64,000 nt of DNA from the NCBI GenBank assembly GCA_023384675.1, contig JAHDVK010000009.1:169042-233041 (forward strand). The letters are read 5' to 3'. Source of the DNA: Bryobacteraceae bacterium. GTDB taxonomy: Bacteria > Acidobacteriota > Terriglobia > Bryobacterales > Bryobacteraceae. The translations under genes were made by a program, and so were the position numbers. This document shows, in pieces, positions 1 through 9,900 of this stretch (the first letter of the stretch is position 1; every line of letters starts with the position of its first letter). Under the pieces are notes generated by a model, which searched no databases, was not told the origin of the DNA, and saw nothing but the letters and a program-made list of their open reading frames with translations.

Positions 1-70
1 TGGTAATGACGGCCATTCCAGATCGGCGCGCCAGGAGCGCCTCTCCCGCATGATAGCGTAAAAGACAATC

Positions 71-1762
71 ATGCTGACCTGCACCCGCCGGCGCTTCGCC
101 CAAACATTTTCCACGCTTCTCGTAGCGCCCGCGGCCTGGGCCGCGGGACGCGAAATCGCGGCCGATGTTGTCATCATCGGCGGAAGCACCGGCGGCGTCG
201 CCGCCGCGCTCGCCGCCCTGCGCATGGGCCGACGTGTCGTGCTCACTGAAGAAACCGCCTGGATCGGCGGACAGCTCACCTCGCAGGGCGTCCCCCCGGA
301 CGAGCATCCCTGGATCGAGAACTTCGGCTGCACCCGCGCCTACCGCGCCTACCGCGAGGCCGTCCGCCAGCATTACCGCGACCACTTTCCGCTGACCACC
401 GCCGCGCGTGCCAACCGGCAACTGAATCCCGGCGGCGGCAGCGTGTCGCGCATCTCGCACGAACCGAAGGTCTCGCTCGCCGTACTCGAAGCCATGCTGG
501 CTCCGTATGTCACCGCCGGCCGCCTCGCGCTGCTCACCTCCCACCGCCCCGTGGGCGCGGACATCCAGGGCGACCGCGTCCGCGCCGTCACCGTCGAAAG
601 CACGCTCACCGGACGCCGCCGCACACTCTCCGGCCCCTATTTCATCGATGCCAGCGAGTACGGCGACCTGCTCCCGCTGACCCGCACCGAGTACGTCACC
701 GGTTTCGAATCCCGCAAAGAAACCGGCGAGATGCACGCTCCCGAAACGGCCCAACCCCAGAATCATCAGTCCTTTACGGTCTGTTTCGCCATGGGGTACG
801 ACGCGGGCCGCGATCACACCATCGAAAAGCCGGAAAAATACGCGTTTTGGCGCGATTATGTGCCCGAAATGACGCCAAAATGGTCAGGAAAACTGCTCGA
901 TTGGTCCTACAGCAGCCCCGCCACGCTCGAACCCCGCAAGCTCGGCTTCGACCCCACCGCCGACGCCAGCGTGGGCGGCCTGCTGAACCTCTGGATCTAC
1001 CGGCGCATCGTCCGCGCGGAAAACTATGAGCCGGGCTTCGCCAAAGGCGGCGTCACGCTGGTCAACTGGCCGCAAAACGACTACTGGCTCGGGAACCTCT
1101 ACGGGGGAACACCCGCCGAAGACGCCCTCCACCTGGAGGGCGGCCGCGAGCTAAGCCGCTGTCTTCTCTATTGGATGCAGACCGAAGCCCCGCGCGCCGA
1201 TGGCGGCGCGGGCTGGCCCGGGCTGCACCTCTGCCCCGAAATCATGGGCACCGAAGACGGCCTTGCGATGTACCCTTACGTCCGCGAATCGCGCCGCATT
1301 CTCGCCGAGGTCACCGTCACCGAGGAGCACGTCGGCACCGAAGCCCGCATGAAAGCCACCGGCCTCGCCCGCGACGAAGTCACCGCGAAACGATTCGATG
1401 ACACCGTGGGCGTAGGCAGCTACCGCATCGACCTGCATCCGTCGAGCGGCGGCGACAACTACATCGACGTGAGTTCATTGCCCTTCCAGGTCCCCCTGGG
1501 CGCGGTGATCCCCCGGCGGGTCGAAAATCTGCTGGCCGCCTGCAAGAACCTCGGCGTAACGCATATCACCAATGGCTGCTACCGCTTACATCCCGTCGAG
1601 TGGAACATCGGCGAAAGCGCCGGCGCGCTGGCCGCGCATTGTGTCGAGCGCAAGCTGACGCCGAAGCAGGTTCGCAATGGCGAGAAACTGCTTCGCGAGT
1701 TTCAGGCCTCGCTCACGGCTCAGGGCGTGGAACTGGAATGGCCCCGGGTCCGCCCCCGGTAG
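71..1762 (+). CDS. Tat-exported FAD-dependent oxidoreductase
   Basis: 563 aa. The N-terminus has an RRRF twin-arginine-like motif followed by a hydrophobic stretch ending in AWAAG, so periplasmic export is likely. Next comes a dinucleotide-binding segment (VVIIGGSTGGVAAALAAL, about residues 34-51) and the IGGQLTSQG region typical of the FAD_oxidored (PF12831) family. The family binds FAD, but the substrates of its many acidobacterial and planctomycete members are mostly unknown; a role in sugar or polyol oxidation is only a guess. The C-terminal part (near 490-530) has AACKNLGVTHITNG and NIGESAGALAAH, the usual flavin-contacting end of these proteins. The start is the ATG giving the complete signal peptide. 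It stands alone upstream of a small receiver gene on the same strand. Family confidence is good; the reaction is unknown. Confidence 0.85.
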   Translation: MLTCTRRRFAQTFSTLLVAPAAWAAGREIAADVVIIGGSTGGVAAALAALRMGRRVVLTEETAWIGGQLTSQGVPPDEHPWIENFGCTRAYRAYREAVRQHYRDHFPLTTAARANRQLNPGGGSVSRISHEPKVSLAVLEAMLAPYVTAGRLALLTSHRPVGADIQGDRVRAVTVESTLTGRRRTLSGPYFIDASEYGDLLPLTRTEYVTGFESRKETGEMHAPETAQPQNHQSFTVCFAMGYDAGRDHTIEKPEKYAFWRDYVPEMTPKWSGKLLDWSYSSPATLEPRKLGFDPTADASVGGLLNLWIYRRIVRAENYEPGFAKGGVTLVNWPQNDYWLGNLYGGTPAEDALHLEGGRELSRCLLYWMQTEAPRADGGAGWPGLHLCPEIMGTEDGLAMYPYVRESRRILAEVTVTEEHVGTEARMKATGLARDEVTAKRFDDTVGVGSYRIDLHPSSGGDNYIDVSSLPFQVPLGAVIPRRVENLLAACKNLGVTHITNGCYRLHPVEWNIGESAGALAAHCVERKLTPKQVRNGEKLLREFQASLTAQGVELEWPRVRPR

Positions 1763-1783
1763 TACGAAACATATATATCCGAT

Positions 1784-2206
1784 GTGCGCGTAACCCTTCT
1801 TGCTATCCGACTCGCCTATCCTGACGTGGACCCACGTGCTAAACGGCTGCTCCTTGTCGATGATGACGAGGAGTTAGTGGAACTATTGCTGGCCCGGCTG
1901 CCCGGCTATGGCTTCGAGGTGGATACCGCCCCCGATGCCCCGCGCGGCCTGGCAAAGGCGCTTCTCGGCAGTTACGACGCCGTTATTTTGAATTCTGTGC
2001 TTTCAGGGTTTGACGGATTCTCCTTGCTGGAGGCGCTGCGGAGGCAGTCACCTTCGCCGGTGATCATGCTCTGTCCGCCCGTACCGGGGATGAGCGATCC
2101 GCGCCGGCGGCCCAACGCGTTTCTGCCGAAGCCGTTCCGCCCCGAGGACCTGGCAAGGCAGGTGCAACTGCTCGTAAACCCTAAGCTGGCCGCCCCGGCG
2201 GCCTAA
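1784..2206 (+). CDS. Stand-alone degenerate receiver (REC) domain protein
   Basis: 140 aa from a GTG start; a second GTG at 1826 (VDPRAKRLLLVDDDEE) would give a 126-residue protein that better matches a bare receiver, and no clear Shine-Dalgarno decides between them. The acidic pocket is present (LLLVDDDEE) and so is the conserved Lys (FLPKPF, Lys116). The position that should hold the phospho-accepting Asp reads AVILN-SVLSGFDG, i.e. Asn70. The Thr/Ser switch position after beta-4 is Cys97 (VIMLC). There is no output domain. It is therefore a CheY-like fold that probably cannot be phosphorylated in the usual way (inference), perhaps a constitutive or protein-interaction module. It lies 21 bp after the FAD oxidoreductase stop and ends 7 bp before the convergent propeller gene. 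Confidence 0.8.
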   Translation: MRVTLLAIRLAYPDVDPRAKRLLLVDDDEELVELLLARLPGYGFEVDTAPDAPRGLAKALLGSYDAVILNSVLSGFDGFSLLEALRRQSPSPVIMLCPPVPGMSDPRRRPNAFLPKPFRPEDLARQVQLLVNPKLAAPAA

Positions 2207-2212
2207 TGGTCG

Positions 2213-3445
2213 TCAGGTCCGGACTTCGTAGCACTCGAGCCGGCCCTGATTGCGGAGGTAGAGCCGCCCTCCGCAGACCACCGGGTACGCCCAGGCGGGA
2301 AATCCCTGATCCTCCAGGCGGAAACGCCCATGCTCCTGATAACCAAGCGGGCTGGCATCCGCCAAGCCCACGGTCCCGTTTTCCCCGAGCAGATAGAGTT
2401 GGCCGTTCGCCACGGTGAGGCAGCCCTTACCCACGCTGCGGTCCCGCCACACGACGTTGCCGGTGGCGAACTCCATGCAGGTCAGGATGGCGTTGGAGAA
2501 TCCGTAGAGGTGGTCTCCCACCAGCACCACGCCGCCATGATGGTTCATCATGTCGCGGTTAAAGTACACTTCCCGGGATTCGACACCGCCGCCGCCGGCC
2601 TTGAGTTCCAACAGGCCGCAGCCGGTGCCATAGGCTGACGTATAGAAGACCCGGTTGGCTCGAAACACCGGCGTGGCGCAGTTGGCGGTCCGGTTGGCGG
2701 GCCGCTCATACCGCCACAGCAGTTGGCCGTCCGCGGCGCGCACGCCGACGCCGGCGCGGGCCGTCAGGTTCATGTAGCAGCGCACGCCGCCCACCTCGGC
2801 CACGATCGCGGAAGCATAGCCCGCGGGATCGTTCAGATCGGCGGACTTCCAAATCACCTTGCCGGACGACTTTTCCAGCGCCACCATGCCGGCGCCGCGG
2901 CCGCCGGGTGTGACGATCAGCCGCTCGCCGTCCACGAGCGGCGATTCGCTGAGCAGCCAATAGGGATTCGAACCGCCGAACTCCTTGAGGATGTTCTTGC
3001 TCCAAACCGCCTTGCCATCGGCGGCGTTCAGACACGCCAAGTCGCCGTTTTCGGTGAGTACATAGAGCCGGTCTGCATCCACCGTCGGGGTTCCGCGCGG
3101 TCCGCTGCCGCGGTCGTTGCTGCCCTGGGGACCCAGGTTGGCGGTCCAGAGCTTTCGGCCGTCCGCGCGGCCCAGCGCATGCACCACGCTGCGTCCGTTC
3201 ACGCCTCCCTGAACATAGACCCGCTCGCCGGCCATCGAGAGCGAACCATAGCCCGTGCCCAGCCCGTTTGCCTGCCAGAGCCTTTTCGGCCCGTCCGCGG
3301 GCCACTTGGTGAGCAGACCCGCCTCGGCCGAAACGCCGTCGCGGCGGGGGCCGCGCCACTGCGGCCAATCGGGCTCGGCGGCGTGCGCTGCCCGGCGGCT
3401 CAGGGCTGCGGCGGCGAAAACAGTGAGTGCCTGGCGTCGATTCAT
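2213..3445 (-). CDS. Tat-exported PQQ-like beta-propeller protein (BamB-like)
   Basis: 410 aa. The start at 3445 is preferred over a longer reading from 3478. It gives MNRRQALTVFAAAALSRRAAHA, a Tat-type signal, and has a good AGGAAGG ribosome site about 9 nt upstream. The mature part opens with WPQWRGPRRDG and carries repeated blades such as GRKLWTANLG, GKAVWSKNI, GKVIWKSADL, GQLLWRYERP and GNVVWRDRS, the signature of PQQ_2/PQQ-like propellers. In this phylum such proteins are common as secreted propellers without PQQ, of unknown ligand. It lacks the lipobox of true BamB. It is transcribed divergently from the SDR gene at 3504 and the two share a promoter region. Confidence 0.85.
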   Translation of the reverse strand: MNRRQALTVFAAAALSRRAAHAAEPDWPQWRGPRRDGVSAEAGLLTKWPADGPKRLWQANGLGTGYGSLSMAGERVYVQGGVNGRSVVHALGRADGRKLWTANLGPQGSNDRGSGPRGTPTVDADRLYVLTENGDLACLNAADGKAVWSKNILKEFGGSNPYWLLSESPLVDGERLIVTPGGRGAGMVALEKSSGKVIWKSADLNDPAGYASAIVAEVGGVRCYMNLTARAGVGVRAADGQLLWRYERPANRTANCATPVFRANRVFYTSAYGTGCGLLELKAGGGGVESREVYFNRDMMNHHGGVVLVGDHLYGFSNAILTCMEFATGNVVWRDRSVGKGCLTVANGQLYLLGENGTVGLADASPLGYQEHGRFRLEDQGFPAWAYPVVCGGRLYLRNQGRLECYEVRT

Positions 3446-3489
3446 GGGTATCGTCCTTCCTCTTTCCCCAAACGACACCCATTGATCGC

Positions 3490-3496
3490 TATGCTA
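3490..3496. promoter_or_regulatory. Shared symmetric -10 between divergent genes
   Basis: The sequence TATGCTA reads as a -10 element on both strands: TATGCT on plus, eight nt before the ATG at 3504, and TAGCAT on minus, about 45 nt before the start at 3445. The plus transcript would be leaderless or nearly so. No convincing -35 is visible on either side. Inference from sequence only. Confidence 0.45.
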
Positions 3497-3503
3497 GCAA
3501 CTA

Positions 3504-4166
3504 ATGCCACGCAATGTCGCCGTTGTGGCCGGCGCTACCGGACTGACCGGGCGCTATCTCCTCGAGGTCCTCCTGGAGGATGCCTTCTACGATCACATCG
3601 TGACGCTCGTCCGCCGCCCCCTGGAGCGCTTCGAGCGCAAGCTGGAGCAGCGCATGGTGGATTACGAGAACCTGCGCGCCAGCGACCTCGAGGGCGCCAC
3701 GCACCTGTTCTCCTGCCTGGGCACCACAATGAAGAAGGCCGGTTCCCGTGCCGCGTTCCGCCGCGTGGACTATGATTACCCCCTCATGTTCGCCCGCCTG
3801 GGGCAGGAAGCCGGCGCGCGCCGCCTGATGCATATCTCCAGCGTGGGCGCCGACCCGGCGGCGGGGAGTTTCTACCTGAAGGTGAAGGGCGAACTGGAGC
3901 GCGACCTCGAGACAGTCGATTTCGAAGCCACCCACATCTTCCGCCCCGCGGTGCTGCTGGGCCGCCGCGACGAAGAACGCCATGGCGAGGAATGGGCTGC
4001 ACGGCTTTCCCGGGCTTTCGAATGGCTGATGGCCGGCGGCCTGAGCAAGTACCGTCCCATGCCCGCCGGCACGCTGGCCGCCGCGCTCGCCGCTGCGGGT
4101 GAACGAGGCGCACCGGGCCGCCACGTCCACTTCTACAACCAGATCTTCCGGCTGGCCGGCGGGTGA
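3504..4166 (+). CDS. NAD(P)-binding atypical SDR (TIP30/HTATIP2-like)
   Basis: 220 aa, cytoplasmic. The Rossmann motif GATGLTGRYLLEVLL sits at residues 10-24. A YLKVKGELE segment (about 127-135) supplies the Tyr-x3-Lys-like pair of atypical short-chain dehydrogenases. Length and order match the NAD(P)H-binding oxidoreductases related to HTATIP2. The SCLGTTMKKAGS and LMHISSVGAD motifs are also typical of that family. The substrate is unknown. A -10-like hexamer eight nt upstream and the lack of a ribosome-binding site suggest leaderless translation. It is followed 36 bp later by the convergent LolA-like gene. Confidence 0.82.
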   Translation: MPRNVAVVAGATGLTGRYLLEVLLEDAFYDHIVTLVRRPLERFERKLEQRMVDYENLRASDLEGATHLFSCLGTTMKKAGSRAAFRRVDYDYPLMFARLGQEAGARRLMHISSVGADPAAGSFYLKVKGELERDLETVDFEATHIFRPAVLLGRRDEERHGEEWAARLSRAFEWLMAGGLSKYRPMPAGTLAAALAAAGERGAPGRHVHFYNQIFRLAGG

Positions 4167-4202
4167 TCCCCGCCAGCGGGTCGCGGCGCGCCCGCGGGCA
4201 CG

Positions 4203-4961
4203 CTACTGCTGCGCCTGCTTCTTCTTCTTGACTAGCGCCTCAATGTCCGGGGGCAGATCAAACTGCGAGGCGGGAAGTTCCACGTTCCACTCCACCTCAT
4301 CCATGATGGTTTCGATCTGCTGCGGCCCGGCCTTCTGGGTCAGTTTCGTAGGGACGCGGAACCCGCCCACATCGCGATATTCGTCCATGCGGGTTTCCAA
4401 TGGCATCTCGCCCATAGGCGACGACAGGGTGACAACCGACTTGAGCAGGAGCCCGCTTTCGGTGTCGTACCACGAAGTCTCCGGCTTGCCGCCCGCCACC
4501 GGCTCCGCCACAAGCTTGTAGCAGGGGCGGCCATCCACTTCCTCCACGGCTTCCACTGTCACACTCTTGTACAGTTCGCGCCAGCGGATCGGGGCATCGA
4601 TGCGGGTCATCCGCAATGCCATCTCCCGTTCCTGCCCCTCGAGCACGCGCGCGCCCTGCATGGGCGACAATTCCCAAGCAAGACCGTCTTTCACGCCGGA
4701 GCGGATCTGGCCCAACCCGGCCAGGTCCATGACCGTCGCGCCGTTGTTGGGCAGCGCGGCGAAGGTCTGGATGGAGGCCTTCAGCCCCATCGATTTGAAC
4801 TCAAGCGACCCGCGCGCCCTCTGGGTTTTCACCTTTTCGTAGGCGGCGGCCCCGCCGGTCGCCTCCACGTAGCGGTTTAAGACCAGCTCGGCCGTGGGCA
4901 GCTGCGCCGCCGTTAACAGGCCGGCGGCGGCAAAACAAAGAAACAAGCGTTGAATCATCAC
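4203..4961 (-). CDS. LolA-like secreted/outer-membrane lipoprotein-sorting domain protein
   Basis: 252 aa with a signal peptide (FLCFAAAGLLTAAQ). The body matches the LolA-like half-barrel proteins that are abundant in Acidobacteriota. It opens LNRYVEATGGAAAYEKVKTQRARG, and has alternating strands such as GRPCYKLVAEP, SWYDTESGLLLK and YRDVGGFRVPTKL. The Lys-rich tail (VKKKKQAQQ) is unusual. A strong GGGAGGA site precedes the start. It is downstream of, and co-directional with, the S41 peptidase, 19 bp away, and probably co-transcribed with it. The ligand is unknown; a periplasmic or outer-membrane lipid/lipoprotein carrier role is inferred from the fold. Confidence 0.7.
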   Translation of the reverse strand: MMIQRLFLCFAAAGLLTAAQLPTAELVLNRYVEATGGAAAYEKVKTQRARGSLEFKSMGLKASIQTFAALPNNGATVMDLAGLGQIRSGVKDGLAWELSPMQGARVLEGQEREMALRMTRIDAPIRWRELYKSVTVEAVEEVDGRPCYKLVAEPVAGGKPETSWYDTESGLLLKSVVTLSSPMGEMPLETRMDEYRDVGGFRVPTKLTQKAGPQQIETIMDEVEWNVELPASQFDLPPDIEALVKKKKQAQQ

Positions 4962-4980
4962 GATCTTCCTCCCAAATTAC

Positions 4981-6213
4981 CTACTCGAATATCCATGCCA
5001 GCGCCGCCTCCAGCGCGGGATCGCGGCCGGCCAGCAACAGCGCTCGGGTGAGTGGCGTTTCGACGTCGGGCGCCACGCCACGGCCCTCCACCGGGTGACC
5101 CCCGGCCGAGACATAATCGGCGACCGCATATTGAAAACGATCGCCGGAAGGCAAAGGTTCAATCAACGAGGGCAAGGCCATCCCGGGGGTCTTCTCGCCG
5201 AAAAGCCGCGCCCGGCCCAGATCTTTCAAGCCCGCCGCCAGGAACTCCGAAGTGGAAGCGGACAGGCCGTCGATCAGCAGCGCAACCTTCCCGGAAAAGA
5301 CGGTAAGCCGGGGAAAGGCCACCAGCTTCAAAGGCCCGGTGGGCGCCAGCATGGTGCCCAGATGGTTCTGTTCCGCGAGGAACCAACCCGCGACGGCGGG
5401 CGCAAGAATGCCCAGGCCGCCGCCGTTGCCGCGCACGTCGAGGATCATTCCCCGGCACTCTCGGCAGCCTTCCACCGCGGCCTTGAACTCATCCTGAAGC
5501 CACTGCGGCTCGAAGAAGGCGTTCCAGCGGACATGCACCACGCCGGGGCGCGGCTCGGCGCGCTCGATATTCATGCGCAAAGGCGGCAAATGTCCGAACC
5601 GCACGGGGCGGCCCGGCGGGGTGGCCAGTTCGAGGGTGAGCGAACGTTCCCCGGCGCCGGTTTCGAAGGCGGCCTCTACCGTGCCGCCTGGTTCGCCTTG
5701 CAGGCGGCGCCCGAGCAGGATCGTCTGCAGCATCGGCCGGTCCTTGAGTTTCTCAAGCACCGGTCCGATCTCTTTGCCGTCCACCCGGAGCAGCGCCCAG
5801 CCTGTCTTGACACCCGCCTTCGCCGCCGCCGTGTCCGGGAGAATCCTTGTCACCAGCGGTTGCCCTTCCACCATGCGGACCTCGAAGCCCGGCGTGGCCT
5901 CGCCCGGTTCGCGGCCCGCCTCCAGGGCCGCGTACGTGGATGCCGGAATGATCCCGAAATGCGACTGGCCCAGCCGGTCCAGCAGTTCGTTGAGGATGAC
6001 GCGGGCTTCCTGTGCGGAGGCGGCCTTCTCGATCTGCGGGCGAAGTTCGGCGCGGGCGGCGTCCCACGATGCCCCCGTCCGCTCTGGATCCCAGTGGCGC
6101 TCACGCACCGTCTGCCAGACCTGGTCGAACGAGGCCACCCAGACATTCGCCCCTTGCGCTATTGCGGCGGAGGTTAGAAGAGTACAGATCAGGAGGCGCT
6201 TCGTCGTGTCCAT
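4981..6213 (-). CDS. S41 family (C-terminal processing/tricorn-type) peptidase with PDZ
   Basis: 410 aa with a signal peptide ending near AIAQG. Domain order: N-terminal helical region (about 25-100), PDZ-like segment (AAKAGVKTGWALLRVDGKEI, about 130-149), then the catalytic core with ILDVRGNGGGLG (258-268), the serine segment GLSASTSEFLAAGLKD (316-331) and the Lys of GEKTPG (Lys341). These match the Ser/Lys dyad of S41 peptidases, which cleave unstructured C-termini in the periplasm. The end (VEGRGVAPDVETPL) is also conserved in the family. It is followed by the LolA-like gene in the same transcript. Confident of family, not of substrate. Confidence 0.9.
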   Translation of the reverse strand: MDTTKRLLICTLLTSAAIAQGANVWVASFDQVWQTVRERHWDPERTGASWDAARAELRPQIEKAASAQEARVILNELLDRLGQSHFGIIPASTYAALEAGREPGEATPGFEVRMVEGQPLVTRILPDTAAAKAGVKTGWALLRVDGKEIGPVLEKLKDRPMLQTILLGRRLQGEPGGTVEAAFETGAGERSLTLELATPPGRPVRFGHLPPLRMNIERAEPRPGVVHVRWNAFFEPQWLQDEFKAAVEGCRECRGMILDVRGNGGGLGILAPAVAGWFLAEQNHLGTMLAPTGPLKLVAFPRLTVFSGKVALLIDGLSASTSEFLAAGLKDLGRARLFGEKTPGMALPSLIEPLPSGDRFQYAVADYVSAGGHPVEGRGVAPDVETPLTRALLLAGRDPALEAALAWIFE

Positions 6214-6388
6214 AACCCTTTGAAATGGTTACACAGATTCGAATGACGTTTCATAAACATCCGGTGACAGGGCATGCGTACCGCTGGAAATGTAAAGCAT
6301 GCCGGGCGGTGCGCTCCGGCAGCCGGATCCAGGGTCCGTGAAATAATCCCGGCAGCGGGTTGGCGAAACCGGTCCGGCCGGGCGGTGT

Positions 6389-6394
6389 TACAAT
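6389..6394 (+). promoter_or_regulatory. -10 element for tRNA-Ile2
   Basis: TACAAT lies 11 nt before the tRNA 5' end, a suitable place for a -10 hexamer; the -35 region is not recognisable at normal spacing. Confidence 0.45.
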
Positions 6395-6405
6395 CCCGGA
6401 TGGAC

Positions 6406-6481
6406 GGGCCCTTAGCACAATGGTTAGTGCAGCGGACTCATAATCCGTTGGTTGCAGGTTCAAGTCCTGCAGGGCCCACCA
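6406..6481 (+). tRNA. tRNA-Ile2 (CAT anticodon, lysidine type)
   Basis: 76 nt with encoded CCA. The acceptor stem GGGCCCT pairs with AGGGCCC, the T arm is GCAGG-TTCAAGT-CCTGC, and the anticodon loop CTCATAA holds CAT at 6439-6441. The overall sequence resembles bacterial minor tRNA-Ile (E. coli ileX: same CCCTTAG start, ACTCATAATC anticodon arm, and GTTCAAGTCC T arm) more than elongator tRNA-Met. In vivo C34 would be converted to lysidine by TilS to read AUA. The alternative is elongator tRNA-Met. Confidence 0.88.
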
Positions 6482-6487
6482 CCGGTC

Positions 6488-6841
6488 TTACCGCCCCGCC
6501 CAATCCCCGGATGCGATGACGGGGCCCGCGCCGCGCGGACCCGCCCAAAGATAGGCCCAGGCGGTGAATTCGCCTGCCGCCGTCTCCACCACAATTTGCG
6601 CACGGCGGAAGCGCGCCCCTTCGATCTCGTCGAGCAGCGGCAGCAGCGCCTCCAGCGAATCGAACTCGAAGAGTTCACCCGCCACGCGGCCCCGGCCTTC
6701 GATGAGTCCCGGATACTCGCCCAGGTCGAGCAGCCGGCCGGGCGCCCAAGCCTCCACAACCCTTGCCGGGCGCGCTCGCCGGAGCACCGCGTGCCTGGGG
6801 CCGCCGCTGCGGAGAGTACCATAGGCAAACAGTCTGTCCAC
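6488..6841 (-). CDS. Gamma-glutamylcyclotransferase (GGCT/AIG2)-family protein
   Basis: 117 aa, cytoplasmic. The FAYGTLRSGG motif at residues 5-14 is the substrate-loop signature of GGCT-like proteins, and GELFEFDSLEALLPLLDEIEG contains the Glu expected as the general base. The family acts on gamma-glutamyl amines or peptides, but many small bacterial members (YtfP type) have no assigned reaction. It lies tail to tail with the tRNA-Ile2 gene, only a few bases away. Confidence 0.85.
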   Translation of the reverse strand: MDRLFAYGTLRSGGPRHAVLRRARPARVVEAWAPGRLLDLGEYPGLIEGRGRVAGELFEFDSLEALLPLLDEIEGARFRRAQIVVETAAGEFTAWAYLWAGPRGAGPVIASGDWAGR

Positions 6842-6849
6842 GAACCCTA

Positions 6850-6878
6850 TTGACCTTTGCTAAAAAAGGTGATTATAT
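6850..6878 (+). promoter_or_regulatory. Sigma70-type promoter of receptor gene 1
   Basis: -35 TTGACC (6850-6855), 17-nt spacer, -10 TTATAT (6873-6878). The expected start of transcription gives a leader of about 60 nt containing an AGGAGG site before the ATG at 6946. The same arrangement precedes the paralog at 10844. Confidence 0.75.
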
Positions 6879-6945
6879 CGACTTGGCCATCTTCGGATGG
6901 TTTTTGCCGGGGGAATGCCCCGGCACGTGCTTTCAGGAGGTTTGA

Positions 6946-9900
6946 ATGTCAAGAAAACTCTTCGCAGGAGTTTGTCTGCTTGCGTTGTGTGTCTCGATGC
7001 CCGTTGCCGCGCAGGAGTCGCGCGGCGCCGTCACGGGCCGCGTCAGCGACACCAGCGGAGGCATGATCCCCGGCGCGAATGTCACGGTCACCAACACGGC
7101 GACCAACGAAGCGCGCCGCCTCACCACCAACGAAACCGGCTACTACGAGGCCAACTTCCTCGAACCCGGCCCCTATTCGGTGGCCGTTGAGTCCGGCGGG
7201 TTCAAGCGATTTGTCCGCACTGGAATCACCGTCAACGTCAGTACCCGTCTCGAAATCAATGTGACGCTCGAAGTCGGCGGCGTTGCGGAAACAATCGAAG
7301 TCACGGCCGAGGCGCCTCTGCTCGACACCACGTCGGCATCCGGTGGCCGCGTACTCGACCAGAAGAACATCATCAACCTGCCCTTCTCGGATCTGAATCC
7401 GTTTGCGCTCACCGCGCTCGCGCCGGGCATGCAGTGGACCGGCCAGCCCGAATACCGCCGCCCGTTTGACAATGGCGGCACGTCGGCCTTCAACACCATG
7501 GGCGGCGTCGGCCAGAACGAATACACCATCGACGGCATGACCGTCACCGGCACCGGCCGCCGCGTCGGCTTCACCCCGCCGGCGGACTCGGTCACCGAGT
7601 TCAAGCTCGAGACTTCGAACTTTGACGCCTCCCAGGGCTTCACCTCGGGCGCGGCGATCAATGTTTCGTCGAAATCCGGCACCAATCGTTTCACGGGTGA
7701 TGTCTTCAACCAGCACTGGCAGCAGCGCTGGAATGCCACGGGCCACTTCCAGCGGACCCTGTGGGAGGACCAGGTGGCGCGGGGCGTGATCACGCCCGAC
7801 ACCCAGAAGCAGGCCACCGGGCGCTCGAACAACTACGGCTTCTCGCTCTCCGGTCCTGTTGTTCTCCCCAAGATCTATAACGGCAAGGACAAATTCTTCT
7901 GGACCCTCACCTGGAACGGCATCCGCCAGTCCAAGGCCGAATCCACCAGTTCGGTGAACCGCACCGTGCCCACCGCGCTGATGAAGCAGGGCGATTTTTC
8001 GGAACTCTGGCTTGCCCCCAACGGCGTGCAGCGTTTCACTGTCTATGACCCCCGCACCGCGCGCCTGGAAGGCAACACGGTTGTCCGCACGCCGTTCCCC
8101 GGCAACCGCGGCGTTCCGATTCTGAACCCGATGTATCAGACCTATGCCGCGTTCTACCCGGAACCGAATAACACGCCCGGTCTGGTGACCCCCGAAGGCT
8201 TCAATAACTACCTCGCCTTCGCAATGCCCAAGGACGAAATCTTCGACGCCATCGTGAACCGCTACGATTACATCGTCAGCGACAAGCATCGCGTGAACTT
8301 CCGCTGGCAGTGGAACGACCGTCTGGCCGATGAGTACGACTGGACGTATGAGACCCGCCGCGGCCTGCACTCCAATGGCCTCACCCGCATCAATAAGGGC
8401 GGCAACGTCAATTGGCTCTATACAATCAATTCGACGAATATTCTCGACGCCAACTTTGGCGTGTCGCGGTTCGATGAAGGCAGCCGCAACCTCGCGCGCA
8501 CGGCCTTCCGCCCGGCCGATGTCGGCCTGCCGGCTTATGTCGATGCTCGCGCCGGCCGGTTCCCCGTGCTGCCAAATAACGACATGAACAACATCGAGGA
8601 CGTCAGCGGTACTTACCCTGTGGTCGGCTCCAATGGCATGACGAGCGAACTCCGGCTCGGCATGACCACCATCAAGGGCAGCCACTCATTCAAGTACGGC
8701 TGGCAGGAACGCGTCCATAAGTGGACCGCGCTCGGCCCCGGCCACACCGGCGGCCAATATGTGTACCGCAACGCCTGGACCCGCGCCACCAACGTCGATA
8801 ACGTCTCCAACCAGCACGGCCTCGACTGGGCTTCGTTCATGATGGGCGTGCCGAACAATGTCGGTATCGACACGAACGACTCGTTCCTGTTCCACAACCC
8901 CCGGCGCGGCCTCTACATTCAAGACGACTGGCGCGTCTCCAGCAAGATCCGCCTCTCGCTCGGTCTCCGGTATGAGGGCGAAGGCGGCATTCGCGAGCGC
9001 CACAACCGCGGCATCGCGGCGCCGTTCATTTTCGACCTCGAACAGCCCTTCACGCCGTTCGCCCGCGCCGCCTACGCCGCCAGTCCGATTCCCGAGTTGC
9101 CGGTGAGCCAGTTCAATCCCGTCGGCGGCACCGCCTACCTCGGCACGCAGGGCTTCGATTCCGTCACGAAGGGCCATCATTTCCTGTTGCCCAAACTCGG
9201 AATCGTGTACAGCATGGATCCCAAGACCGTCATCCGTGCGGGCTATGGCATGTATGCCGACACGCTCAACGTCAATAACAACCGGCCCGACACGTTCGGC
9301 TTCAACCAGGCCACCACCACGCCGATTACTAACGACGCCGGCCTCACTTTCTGCTGCGGCGTCGGCGGCGCCGCTGGCATCGCCCAGGGCCGGACTCCGA
9401 TCCACGATCCGTTCCCGGTGCGCGCCGATGGCACCCGCTTCGATGAACCGCTCCAGGCTCAACTGGGCGGGCTGCCCCGCGTTGGCCGCGGCTTCAGCCT
9501 CGGCATCCCCTGGAACTACCGTCCCGCGACGCAGCACCGTTGGCGCGCCGGCTTCCAGCGCGAGCTGATGCACAACACCATGCTCGATGTCAGCTACAAC
9601 GGCGCCTACTCCAGCGTGCCCGTCCAGCAGCGCATCGACTTCCTTCCGGCGGATCAGTGGACCACCGGTATGCTTCGCGATCAGGCCAACGATAACCGCC
9701 TGAACTCGAACGTGACGAATCCGTTCCGCATTACCAACATGGCCTCGCTCGCGCAGTCGAACCCGCTCATCTACCGCTACATGGCCGGCCAGGGCGTCTT
9801 CACCAACTCGGTGATCGCCCGTCACAACCTGATCCGGCCCCATGGCTTCATGGGCAATGTTCAGGGTCTGCGCCAGGGCGTGGAGTTTTCCAACTCCCTC

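Noticed and set aside
6406..6481. Elongator tRNA-Met reading of the CAT tRNA
   Set aside because: Arms match bacterial minor tRNA-Ile2 better; kept as the alternative in the entry.
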